Of a stretch of DNA of 12,261 nt, positions 6,744 through 12,261 are shown piece after piece. Each line of letters begins with the position of its first letter. Within the stretch, counting starts at the first letter, position 1. Origin of the DNA: an uncultured Lachnospiraceae bacterium (GTDB lineage Bacteria; Bacillota; Clostridia; Lachnospirales; Lachnospiraceae); contig CARUOB010000040.1 of assembly GCA_949076555.1 (NCBI GenBank), forward strand, positions 16,831 to 29,091, read 5' to 3'. The notes beneath the pieces are model-generated. The model did no database searches. It saw nothing but the letters and a program-made list of their open reading frames with translations, and had not been told where the DNA came from. The position numbers and the translations under genes were made by a program.

Positions 6744-8544
6744 AGGACAATTCGGATAGCCCTGAGATGTCGGAGTCGATCGCCATGGAGTAGTTGGTGT
6801 AGTACACCACGAACCCGGGCTTGGCTCCGGCCGGTTTTTTCACATGCTTTTTCTGTACATAGTCGATTTCTACCTTGTCCTGTTCGCGCCCTTTGGAATA
6901 GTAGGCGGCAAGTCTTGCGGCTTCCTCGAAGGCGCGGTCCGGCACCTCGGCGCCCTCGGTTTTTAACACCACATGGGAACCGGGGATCTGCTTGGCGTGG
7001 AACCACCAGTCGCCCCCGTTTGCGAACTTGAAGGTGAGCTCGTCGTTCTGGAAGTTATTTTTCCCCACATAGATATGGAAACCGTCGCTGCTGATATAGT
7101 GGAAGGGTTTGCTGGTGATCTTTACTTTTTTGGAGCCGCCCTTTCTGCGGATGTAGCCGCTCTCGATCAGTTCCTCACGGATCTGCACCAGATCTTCCTC
7201 CTGCATGGCGATATCCAGCGCGGCGAGAATGGATTCAAGATGCCCGATTTCTTCTTTGACCTGAATGGTCAATTCTGAAAGCGCCTCGTAGGTCCGCTTC
7301 AGTTTTCCGTACTTATCAAAATATTTCTGCGCGTTTTCCTGCGGTGTCAGGGTGTTGTCCAGAGGGATCGTGATGGTTTCATTGGTATAATAATTGAGCG
7401 CTTCCATGGATTTTGCATCCGGCTCCACGTTGTAGCCGTAGGTGTTGATCAGTTCGCCGTAAACTTTGTATTTGTCTCTCTTTTCCGTGTCCTTGATCTG
7501 CCGCATCTGTAAGTCGTATTTCTTTATATTGCGCTCCAGAGCGGTCTGAACGATCTTTCGCAGATCCACGGATTTCTGGCGGATGCGGGTTACCACGCTT
7601 CGCTCCGCGTAGTAGCGCTGCAGCACGTCGCTGATGGATTCGCAGGACTGGACGGTCTTATCCGCGTAGAGGGTCAGGGAAAACGCCGCGTACTCAAGAG
7701 GCTCCCTGCCGTCGTAGACGATAACGGGGGAAAAGTTTCCTGCGGCGGTCTGGTTCATCATGGCTGACAGGGTTTCGTACAACGCTTGCAGCGATGTTTC
7801 TTCCAGCACGTTGGCGGGCATGTCCGCGTCGATGCCTGCCCGGTAGCATAGCTCCTGCGCTATGATGGGGGAAAGGCCCGTGTATGTGGTGTACAGCGCC
7901 TTATAGAGAGGCATGGGTTTATCCTTCATATGGCCGCATAGGTTAACATAATTTAGTGCTTCGCAGTCTTCCGACGTTTTGAGAAAGCGGGGCACAGATT
8001 CGCGTGTATACTGGTCGGAAAACCGCAGGGGATTTCGCTTATCCTGAGTCTGCGGGAGAAAGTAGGTACGGCCGGGCAGTACCTCCCGCACGGAGCTGAC
8101 CATGCCTGAAATATGTTTGATACTGTCTATGATCTGGTCGTGGTCGTCGCAGAAGATGATGTTGCTGTGTTTGCCCATGATCTCCACGATCAGTTTTTTC
8201 TCACATAAGTCGCCCAGTTCGTTTAAGTGCTCCACATGCAGATGGATGGCACGCTCGAGTCCGGGCTGGGAGATGGCGGTGATACGGGCGTTTTGCAGGT
8301 GCTTTCGCAGCAGCATACAAAAGCCCGGCGCGGTCATGGGGCTTGGTTTGTTGTTCTGCGTCAGATAGACCATGGGGAGGGAGGCGTCCGCCGATAACAG
8401 CAGGCGGTACTGGCTGCCACCGCTTTTGATGGTGAGCAGCAGTTCGTCGCTTTCCGGCTGGGCGATTTTGTAGATGCGTCCGCCGAGAAGCGTTTCCGAA
8501 AGTTCCTTTGTAATATTTGCAATGGTGATACCGTCAAATGCCAT
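6742..8544 (-). CDS. rqcH: RqcH, NFACT-family ribosome quality control factor (formerly fibronectin-binding protein)
   Basis: RqcH is the bacterial homologue of Rqc2/NEMF. It binds 50S subunits blocked by peptidyl-tRNA and recruits tRNA-Ala to add C-terminal alanine tails that mark stalled chains for degradation. The 600-residue protein starts MAFDGITIANITKELSETLLGGRIYKI and contains FCMLLRKHL and LIVEIMGKHSNI in NFACT-N, a long coiled-coil region (about 305-450), and a C-terminal NFACT-R domain (about 475-585, with KPFHYISSDGFHIYVGKNN and GDWWFHAKQIPGSHVVLK). The Asp97-Arg98 motif of Bacillus RqcH reads Glu97-Arg98 here, a conservative change. The start at 8544 fits the family and has GAGGG upstream on the minus strand. 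The frame stays open to 8649, but that would run past the rqcH promoter. Older databases call such proteins fibronectin-binding; the intracellular role is better supported. Confidence 0.95.
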   Translation of the reverse strand: MAFDGITIANITKELSETLLGGRIYKIAQPESDELLLTIKSGGSQYRLLLSADASLPMVYLTQNNKPSPMTAPGFCMLLRKHLQNARITAISQPGLERAIHLHVEHLNELGDLCEKKLIVEIMGKHSNIIFCDDHDQIIDSIKHISGMVSSVREVLPGRTYFLPQTQDKRNPLRFSDQYTRESVPRFLKTSEDCEALNYVNLCGHMKDKPMPLYKALYTTYTGLSPIIAQELCYRAGIDADMPANVLEETSLQALYETLSAMMNQTAAGNFSPVIVYDGREPLEYAAFSLTLYADKTVQSCESISDVLQRYYAERSVVTRIRQKSVDLRKIVQTALERNIKKYDLQMRQIKDTEKRDKYKVYGELINTYGYNVEPDAKSMEALNYYTNETITIPLDNTLTPQENAQKYFDKYGKLKRTYEALSELTIQVKEEIGHLESILAALDIAMQEEDLVQIREELIESGYIRRKGGSKKVKITSKPFHYISSDGFHIYVGKNNFQNDELTFKFANGGDWWFHAKQIPGSHVVLKTEGAEVPDRAFEEAARLAAYYSKGREQDKVEIDYVQKKHVKKPAGAKPGFVVYYTNYSMAIDSDISGLSELS

Positions 8545-8583
8545 AATCTTTCCCTCTTTTTTCTGTATTTTGGTGCGTTCCTT

Positions 8584-8612
8584 ACTATAGCATAAACGGC
8601 ATTTCTTTTCAA
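8584..8612 (-). promoter_or_regulatory. Sigma-A promoter of rqcH
   Basis: Read on the minus strand: TTGAAA (8612-8607), a 17-base spacer, then TATAGT (8589-8584), with TGC just before the -10 (an extended -10 element). Transcription would begin near 8577, giving a leader of about 33 bases. Confidence 0.8.
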
Positions 8613-8614
8613 TC

Positions 8615-8659
8615 GCAGCCGGGTTCTTTGCCGGCGCTTTTTTGGTCAAAACAGCGCCG
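8615..8659. repeat. Overlapping inverted repeats between the two divergent promoters
   Basis: Two hairpins compete for the same central arm. One pairs GCCGG (8618-8622) with CCGGC (8631-8635) and is followed by six T (8638-8643), like a plus-strand terminator. The other is a 28-base inverted repeat at 8632-8659 (CGGCGCT against AGCGCCG, continuing through TTTTG/CAAAA with one mismatch and a 2-base loop). They lie between the rqcH and yicC -35 boxes, so neither main transcript should contain them. They could be a protein-binding site or insulation against read-through. Confidence 0.55.
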
Positions 8660-8669
8660 TTTCTCTTTC

Positions 8670-8698
8670 TTGACTATTTTTTCTCTTTACACTATAAT
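8670..8698 (+). promoter_or_regulatory. Sigma-A promoter of the yicC-remA-gmk-rpoZ-rimO unit
   Basis: TTGACT (8670-8675), a spacer of exactly 17 bases, then a perfect TATAAT (8693-8698). Transcription would start near 8705, about 126 bases before the yicC start. This is the strongest promoter in the window. Confidence 0.88.
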
Positions 8699-8727
8699 AA
8701 AAACTGTATGCGTGGGTCTTTTTGCGC

Positions 8728-8823
8728 GCATGAAAGCACTGAGCAACGCGAATGAGAGATGCGAAGCATCTCGAATCTGCTTATGCAATGTAACTGTGAA
8801 GTTTGCGTTAAGAGAAAGAAGAG
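8728..8823 (+). promoter_or_regulatory. Structured leader upstream of yicC
   Basis: The transcript leader can fold well. An outer 8-bp stem pairs AACGCGAA (8745-8752) with TTTGCGTT (8802-8809, one G-T). Inside it is a tight hairpin, GAGATGC-GAA-GCATCTC (8756-8772). An alternative outer pairing, AAGCA (8734-8738) with TGCTT (8778-8782) plus GCAT (8728-8731) with ATGC (8783-8786), is mutually exclusive with the first. The outer stem ends directly before the purine-rich ribosome binding region (8811-8823). No known riboswitch was recognised. Confidence 0.5.
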
Positions 8824-8830
8824 TATGACA

Positions 8831-9709
8831 ATGATTAAAAGCATGACCGGATTCGGAAGAAGTGAAGTGACGGAGGGCGCGCGCAAGATTACCGTGGAAA
8901 TGAAGTCCGTCAACCACAGGTATCTCGACGTCAGCATCAAGATGCCGAAAAAACTGAATTTCTTTGAGACGGCGATCAGAGCCGAGCTAAAGAACTATAT
9001 TCAGAGAGGGAAAGTGGATCTTTTTATCACCTATGAGGATATGACGGAATCCAATCTCTGTGTGAAATATAACAGGGAGCTGGCGGCGGAATATATGAAA
9101 TATCTCTGGCAGATGTCGGAGGATTTTTCGCTGGACAATGACGTGCGGGTGTCCACGCTGTCCCGGTATCCGGAAGTGCTGACCATGGAAGAACAGAATG
9201 TCAATGAGGAGGAACTCTGGCAGTTTTTGGAGAAGGCGGTGCGCAGCGCGTCGCAGGACTTTGTGGAGACGAGAATCAAGGAGGGCGAAAACATTCGCGA
9301 CGATCTGCTGGCGAAGCTGAATGTGATGCTTGCGGGGGTGGAATTTATCGAGCACCGCGCGCCGCAGATTATAAAAGAGTACAGGCAGAAGCTTAAGGAT
9401 AAGGTGAGGGAGCTTCTGGAGGACACCCAGATCGATGAGGCCAGACTGTTGACAGAGGTGACGATCTTCGCGGACAAGGTGTGCGTGGACGAGGAACTGG
9501 TGCGCTTAAGGAGCCATATTACCACCATGAAGGAAGACCTTGTCGGCGGCGGCAGCATCGGGCGCAAGCTGGACTTTTTGGCGCAGGAAATGAACCGGGA
9601 GGCCAACACGATTCTCTCAAAGACCACCGATCTGGAGACTTCGAACAGGGCGATCGAATTAAAGACAGAGATCGAGAAGGTACGGGAACAGATACAGAAT
9701 ATCGAGTAA
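8831..9709 (+). CDS. yicC: YicC/YloC-family endoribonuclease
   Basis: YicC-family proteins (YloC in Bacillus) are stress-associated cytoplasmic proteins for which endoribonuclease activity has been reported in recent work. The 292-residue product starts with the family signature MIKSMTGFGR and contains VEMKSVNHRYLDVSIKMP in the YicC N-terminal domain. It ends with the DUF1732 domain (about the last 85 residues: ELVRLRSHI, GGGSIGRKLDFLAQEMNREANTI, TDLETSNRAIELKTEIEKVREQIQNIE). I chose ATG at 8831 because it matches the family start and has AGAAGAG 7 bases upstream. ATG at 8825 is equally possible, and the frame stays open to 8759. It opens the block shared with remA, gmk and rpoZ in many Firmicutes. 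Confidence 0.93.
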   Translation: MIKSMTGFGRSEVTEGARKITVEMKSVNHRYLDVSIKMPKKLNFFETAIRAELKNYIQRGKVDLFITYEDMTESNLCVKYNRELAAEYMKYLWQMSEDFSLDNDVRVSTLSRYPEVLTMEEQNVNEEELWQFLEKAVRSASQDFVETRIKEGENIRDDLLAKLNVMLAGVEFIEHRAPQIIKEYRQKLKDKVRELLEDTQIDEARLLTEVTIFADKVCVDEELVRLRSHITTMKEDLVGGGSIGRKLDFLAQEMNREANTILSKTTDLETSNRAIELKTEIEKVREQIQNIE

Positions 9710-9719
9710 GGATACTGTT

Positions 9720-9980
9720 ATGGGTAAACTGATTCATATAGGCTTTGGCAATGTGGTAAACACGGGGAAGATTATCGCAATTGTCAGCCCCGACTCCGCG
9801 CCTGTGAAGCGCATGGTACAGAAGGCGAAGGAGACGGGAATGGCGATCGACGCCACGCAGGGTCGTAAGACCAAGGCGGTGCTGGTGATGGAAAACAGCC
9901 AGATCGTTCTTTCGGCGCTTCTTCCGGAAACCATATCGGGCAGAGCACAGACTGAGGATGGACAGACTGATGAGGAATAA
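9720..9980 (+). CDS. remA: RemA family DNA-binding regulator (DUF370)
   Basis: RemA is a small DNA-binding protein that in Bacillus activates biofilm matrix and osmoprotection genes and forms ring-like oligomers. The 86-residue product has the highly conserved core GKLIHIGFGNVVNTGKIIAIVSP, SAPVKRMV and ATQGRKTKAVLVMENSQIVLSAL. The C-terminal tail is acidic and not conserved. The start ATG at 9720 lies 10 bp after yicC, with AAGGA at 9708-9712. Its 3' end overlaps the gmk start by 23 bases if gmk begins at 9958. The position between yicC and gmk is conserved in Firmicutes. Its targets in this organism cannot be read from the window. Confidence 0.92.
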   Translation: MGKLIHIGFGNVVNTGKIIAIVSPDSAPVKRMVQKAKETGMAIDATQGRKTKAVLVMENSQIVLSALLPETISGRAQTEDGQTDEE

Positions 9981-10593
9981 TGACGGAATATTGATCGTAG
10001 TCTCCGGCTTTTCGGGGGCGGGCAAGGGCACTTTGATGAAGAAATTGGTGGAGGAGTACGACGGTTATGCGCTTTCCATATCGGCGACCACCAGACAGCC
10101 GCGGCCGGGGGAGGAGGACGGCAGGGAATACTTTTTCCTGTCCAGAGAGCAGTTTGAGAAGCGGATTGCGGACCATGCCCTGATCGAGCATGCGGAATAC
10201 TGCGGCAATTACTACGGGACGCCCCGGGACTATGTGGAGAAGAAGCTGTCTGAGGGCCGCGATGTGATTCTTGAGATTGAGATTCAGGGAGCGATTAAGA
10301 TTAAGGAGCAGTATCCTGACGCGCTTTTGCTGTTTGTATCGACGCCTGATGCGGCGGAACTGCGGCGCAGGCTTTCGGGGCGGGGAACGGAGACGGAGGA
10401 GGTCATTCAAAAGAGACTTTGCCGCGCGGCGAGGGAGGCCGAAGGGATAGAGGTATATGACTATATCGTGATAAACGACGATTTGGAAACTTGCGTGAAG
10501 GAGCTTCATGGAATTATCGCCGCAGCGCACCATGCGCCCAGGCGGAATGGAGAATTTATAAAGAAAATGAGGAGAGAATTGGAGGAGAATTAA
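9958..10593 (+). CDS. gmk: Guanylate kinase
   Basis: Gmk phosphorylates GMP (and dGMP) to GDP with ATP, an essential cytoplasmic step in guanine nucleotide supply. The 211-residue length is normal. The P-loop GFSGAGKGT is at residues 17-25 (Phe where Pro is usual). The GMP-binding domain follows: SISATTRQPRPGEEDGREYFF, AEYCGNYYGTP and VILEIEIQGA. The lid region contains RRLSGRGTETEEVIQKRL. The start is uncertain: ATG at 9958 overlaps remA, while ATG at 9970 (four codons later) still keeps the whole domain. Neither has ideal Shine-Dalgarno spacing. The stop TAA shares its last A with the rpoZ ATG (TAATG), so translation is probably coupled. Confidence 0.96.
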   Translation: MDRLMRNNDGILIVVSGFSGAGKGTLMKKLVEEYDGYALSISATTRQPRPGEEDGREYFFLSREQFEKRIADHALIEHAEYCGNYYGTPRDYVEKKLSEGRDVILEIEIQGAIKIKEQYPDALLLFVSTPDAAELRRRLSGRGTETEEVIQKRLCRAAREAEGIEVYDYIVINDDLETCVKELHGIIAAAHHAPRRNGEFIKKMRRELEEN

Positions 10594-10937
10594 TGTTACA
10601 TCCATCTTATGCAGATTTGATCAAGGTAGTAAACAGTGGAGTGGAAGAGGGAGAAGACCCGGTAGTAAGCAGCCGTTACTCGATCGTGATGGCTACATCC
10701 AAGCGGGCAAGACAGATTATCGCCGGTGATGACGAACTGGTGGACGGCAGAGGCAAGAAGCCTTTATCTGTGGCCGTGGAGGAACTGAATCAGGGCAAAA
10801 TACAGATTTTGAGCGAAGAGTATGCGCAGGAGGACTCCGAGGCCGAGGAGGCGCAGGAGAGTGCAGAAGCGGCGGAAACGGTGGAAACAGTGGAAACGGA
10901 AGAGCCGCAGGAGGCGGATGCCGCCGGGGCCGAGTAA
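10593..10937 (+). CDS. rpoZ: RNA polymerase omega subunit with acidic C-terminal extension
   Basis: Omega is the small RNA polymerase subunit that helps fold and assemble beta-prime. The first 70 or so residues are canonical: MLHPSYADLIKVVN, SSRYSIVMATSKRARQI and KKPLSVAVEELNQGKIQI. The protein continues to 114 residues, whereas many omegas have about 65-90. The extra approximately 40 residues are nearly all Glu, Ala, Thr, Val, Asp, Gln and Ser, with an ETVETVETEE run from near-identical 9-base repeats (10876-10903). The tail is probably disordered. GGAGGAG at 10581-10587 precedes the ATG, which overlaps the gmk stop by one base. Confidence 0.93.
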   Translation: MLHPSYADLIKVVNSGVEEGEDPVVSSRYSIVMATSKRARQIIAGDDELVDGRGKKPLSVAVEELNQGKIQILSEEYAQEDSEAEEAQESAEAAETVETVETEEPQEADAAGAE

Positions 10938-10954
10938 GGCCGGGTAATTATTAT

Positions 10955-12261
10955 ATGAAGAAAAAGATACTGTTCCAGTCTCTGGGATGTGACAAAAATC
11001 TGGTGGATTCCGAGATGATGATTGGTATGCTGGCAAAGAAGGGCTATTGTTTTACGGATGACGAAAACGAAGCGGACGCCGTGGTGGTGAATACATGCTG
11101 TTTCATCGGAGATGCCAAGGAGGAGAGCGTCAACACCATTCTGGAGATGGCGGAACTTAAGAAAAGCGGGCGGGTAAAAGCGCTCGTTGTGACGGGCTGT
11201 CTGGCGCAGAGATATCAGGCAGAGATCAGGAAAGAGATCGAAGAGGTGGACGCCGTGATCGGCACCACCGCCATAGAGGAGCTGCCCGCTGTTCTGGACG
11301 CGGCGTTTGCGGGAAAGGCAGAGGACTGTTACCACAGTCTTGAGGAGAAGCCGCTTACCGATCAAAAGCGCATACTGACCACAGGCGGCCACTATGCCTA
11401 CCTGAAAATAGCGGAGGGGTGCGACAAACACTGCACTTACTGTATTATTCCGAAAGTGCGCGGATCATACCGGAGCGTCCCTATGGACAGTCTGCTTCGG
11501 GAAGCGCAGGCGCTTTCGGAGCAGGGCGTGAAGGAACTGATTCTGGTGGCCCAGGAGACCACGGTCTACGGACAGGATATTTACGGGCATAAGGCGCTGC
11601 CGGAGCTTTTGGAACGGCTCTGTCTGATAGAGGGGCTTGCGTGGATCAGGATTTTGTACTGTTATCCCGAAGAGATAGACGACGAACTGATTCAGGTGAT
11701 CCGGAGAGAGGAGAAAATCTGTCATTACCTCGACATACCGGTACAGCATGCCTCCGATTCCATATTGCGGCGCATGGGAAGAAGGACAGACCGGAAAGAA
11801 CTGACCGAGATAGTCAACAAACTGCGGCGTGAAATTCCGGACATCTGTCTGCGAACCACGCTGATTGCGGGATTTCCGGGGGAGACGGAGGCGGATTTTG
11901 AAACCCTTCTCGACTTTTTGGAGGAGACGGCTTTTGACCGGATGGGCGTTTTTCCCTACTCGCAGGAGGAGGACACACCGGCGGCAAACATGCCGGACCA
12001 GATACCCGACGAGGTAAAAGCAGCGCGCTGTGACGAGCTGATGGCGCTGCAGCAGGGGATCGCTTTTGAAGCGGCGGCCGACATGGAAGGACGTCTCCTG
12101 CTGGCCATGATTGAAGGCAAAGTGGCGGACGAGGATGTCTATGTGGCGAGAACTTATAAGGATGCGCCGGATGTGGACGGGTATTTGTTTGTACAGACGG
12201 ACAGGGAGCTGATGACCGGCGATTTTGTGCGGGTCAGAATCACAGGTTCCCACGAATATGA
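10955..12261 (+). CDS. rimO: RimO, ribosomal protein S12 methylthiotransferase (3' end cut by window)
   Basis: RimO is a radical SAM enzyme that adds a methylthio group to the conserved Asp of ribosomal protein S12, near the decoding site. The start is MKKKILFQSLGCDKNLVDSE. The N-terminal cluster-binding cysteines are C12, C48 (NTCCFIGDAKEES) and C82 (VTGCLAQRY). The radical SAM cluster motif CDKHCTYC gives C156, C160 and C163, followed by IIPKVRGSYRS. The SAM-domain segments ILVAQETTVYG, LDIPVQHASDSILRRMGR and TTLIAGFPGETEADF are present, and a C-terminal TRAM domain begins near residue 370. The frame is open to the last base; the final residues (VRVRITGSHEY) show that only a few codons are missing. 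ATG at 10955 follows rpoZ by 17 bp and has only a weak ribosome binding site. MiaB is excluded by the RimO-type LGCDKNLVDSE and RGSYRS motifs and by context. Confidence 0.96.
   Translation, partial: MKKKILFQSLGCDKNLVDSEMMIGMLAKKGYCFTDDENEADAVVVNTCCFIGDAKEESVNTILEMAELKKSGRVKALVVTGCLAQRYQAEIRKEIEEVDAVIGTTAIEELPAVLDAAFAGKAEDCYHSLEEKPLTDQKRILTTGGHYAYLKIAEGCDKHCTYCIIPKVRGSYRSVPMDSLLREAQALSEQGVKELILVAQETTVYGQDIYGHKALPELLERLCLIEGLAWIRILYCYPEEIDDELIQVIRREEKICHYLDIPVQHASDSILRRMGRRTDRKELTEIVNKLRREIPDICLRTTLIAGFPGETEADFETLLDFLEETAFDRMGVFPYSQEEDTPAANMPDQIPDEVKAARCDELMALQQGIAFEAAADMEGRLLLAMIEGKVADEDVYVARTYKDAPDVDGYLFVQTDRELMTGDFVRVRITGSHEY

Noticed and set aside
8545..8649. N-terminal extension of RqcH up to 8649
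   Set aside because: The added residues are not family-like and would run upstream past the rqcH promoter; ATG at 8544 matches the conserved start.

Overview
The window looks like chromosomal core DNA from a Gram-positive, endospore-lineage member of the Clostridia, most likely Lachnospiraceae. The basis is the recN-spoIVB-spo0A order, the yicC(yloC)-remA-gmk-rpoZ block, strong purine-rich ribosome binding sites, sigma-A type promoters, and the wording of the Spo0A, GlgA and RqcH proteins. No transposase, phage gene, CRISPR array, tRNA or rRNA was seen. Species assignment is inference.

Layout, left to right. (1) 1-2543, plus strand: the 3' end of recN, a 228-bp gap with a hairpin and three 33-bp tandem repeats, spoIVB (sporulation signalling protease), and a spo0A gene that is the main surprise. 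Its DNA-binding domain is complete, but the receiver domain is reduced to about its first 33 residues and has no phosphoacceptor region. (2) 2673-6659, plus strand: glgA (glycogen synthase), a SpoVB/MurJ-type flippase with a very basic tail, and a ComEC-like metallo-beta-lactamase-fold lipoprotein. These are tightly packed and end at a hairpin plus T-run. (3) 6742-8544, minus strand: rqcH, the ribosome quality control NFACT protein, convergent with the previous unit. (4) 8545-8830: a 286-bp divergent control region with a good sigma-A promoter in each direction, overlapping inverted repeats, and a structured leader ahead of yicC. (5) 8831-12261, plus strand: yicC, remA, gmk, rpoZ and rimO, closely spaced or overlapping and probably one transcription unit. 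rimO runs off the right edge a few codons before its expected stop.

How they fit together. The left block is the DNA-repair/sporulation junction known from Bacillus and Clostridia. SpoIVB acts late in sporulation and Spo0A is the master regulator, so a receiver-less Spo0A implies that phosphorelay control at this locus is lost or replaced. The middle block concerns storage polysaccharide and envelope transport. The right block is housekeeping: RNA processing (YicC), biofilm/osmotic regulation (RemA), GMP phosphorylation (Gmk), the RNA polymerase omega subunit (RpoZ) and ribosomal protein S12 modification (RimO). The divergent RqcH rescues stalled 50S-peptidyl-tRNA complexes.

Most of the window is ordinary core genome. 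The items most worth checking are the receiver-less Spo0A, the structured yicC leader, the 33-bp repeat array before spoIVB, and the basic-tailed flippase coupled to the MBL lipoprotein.
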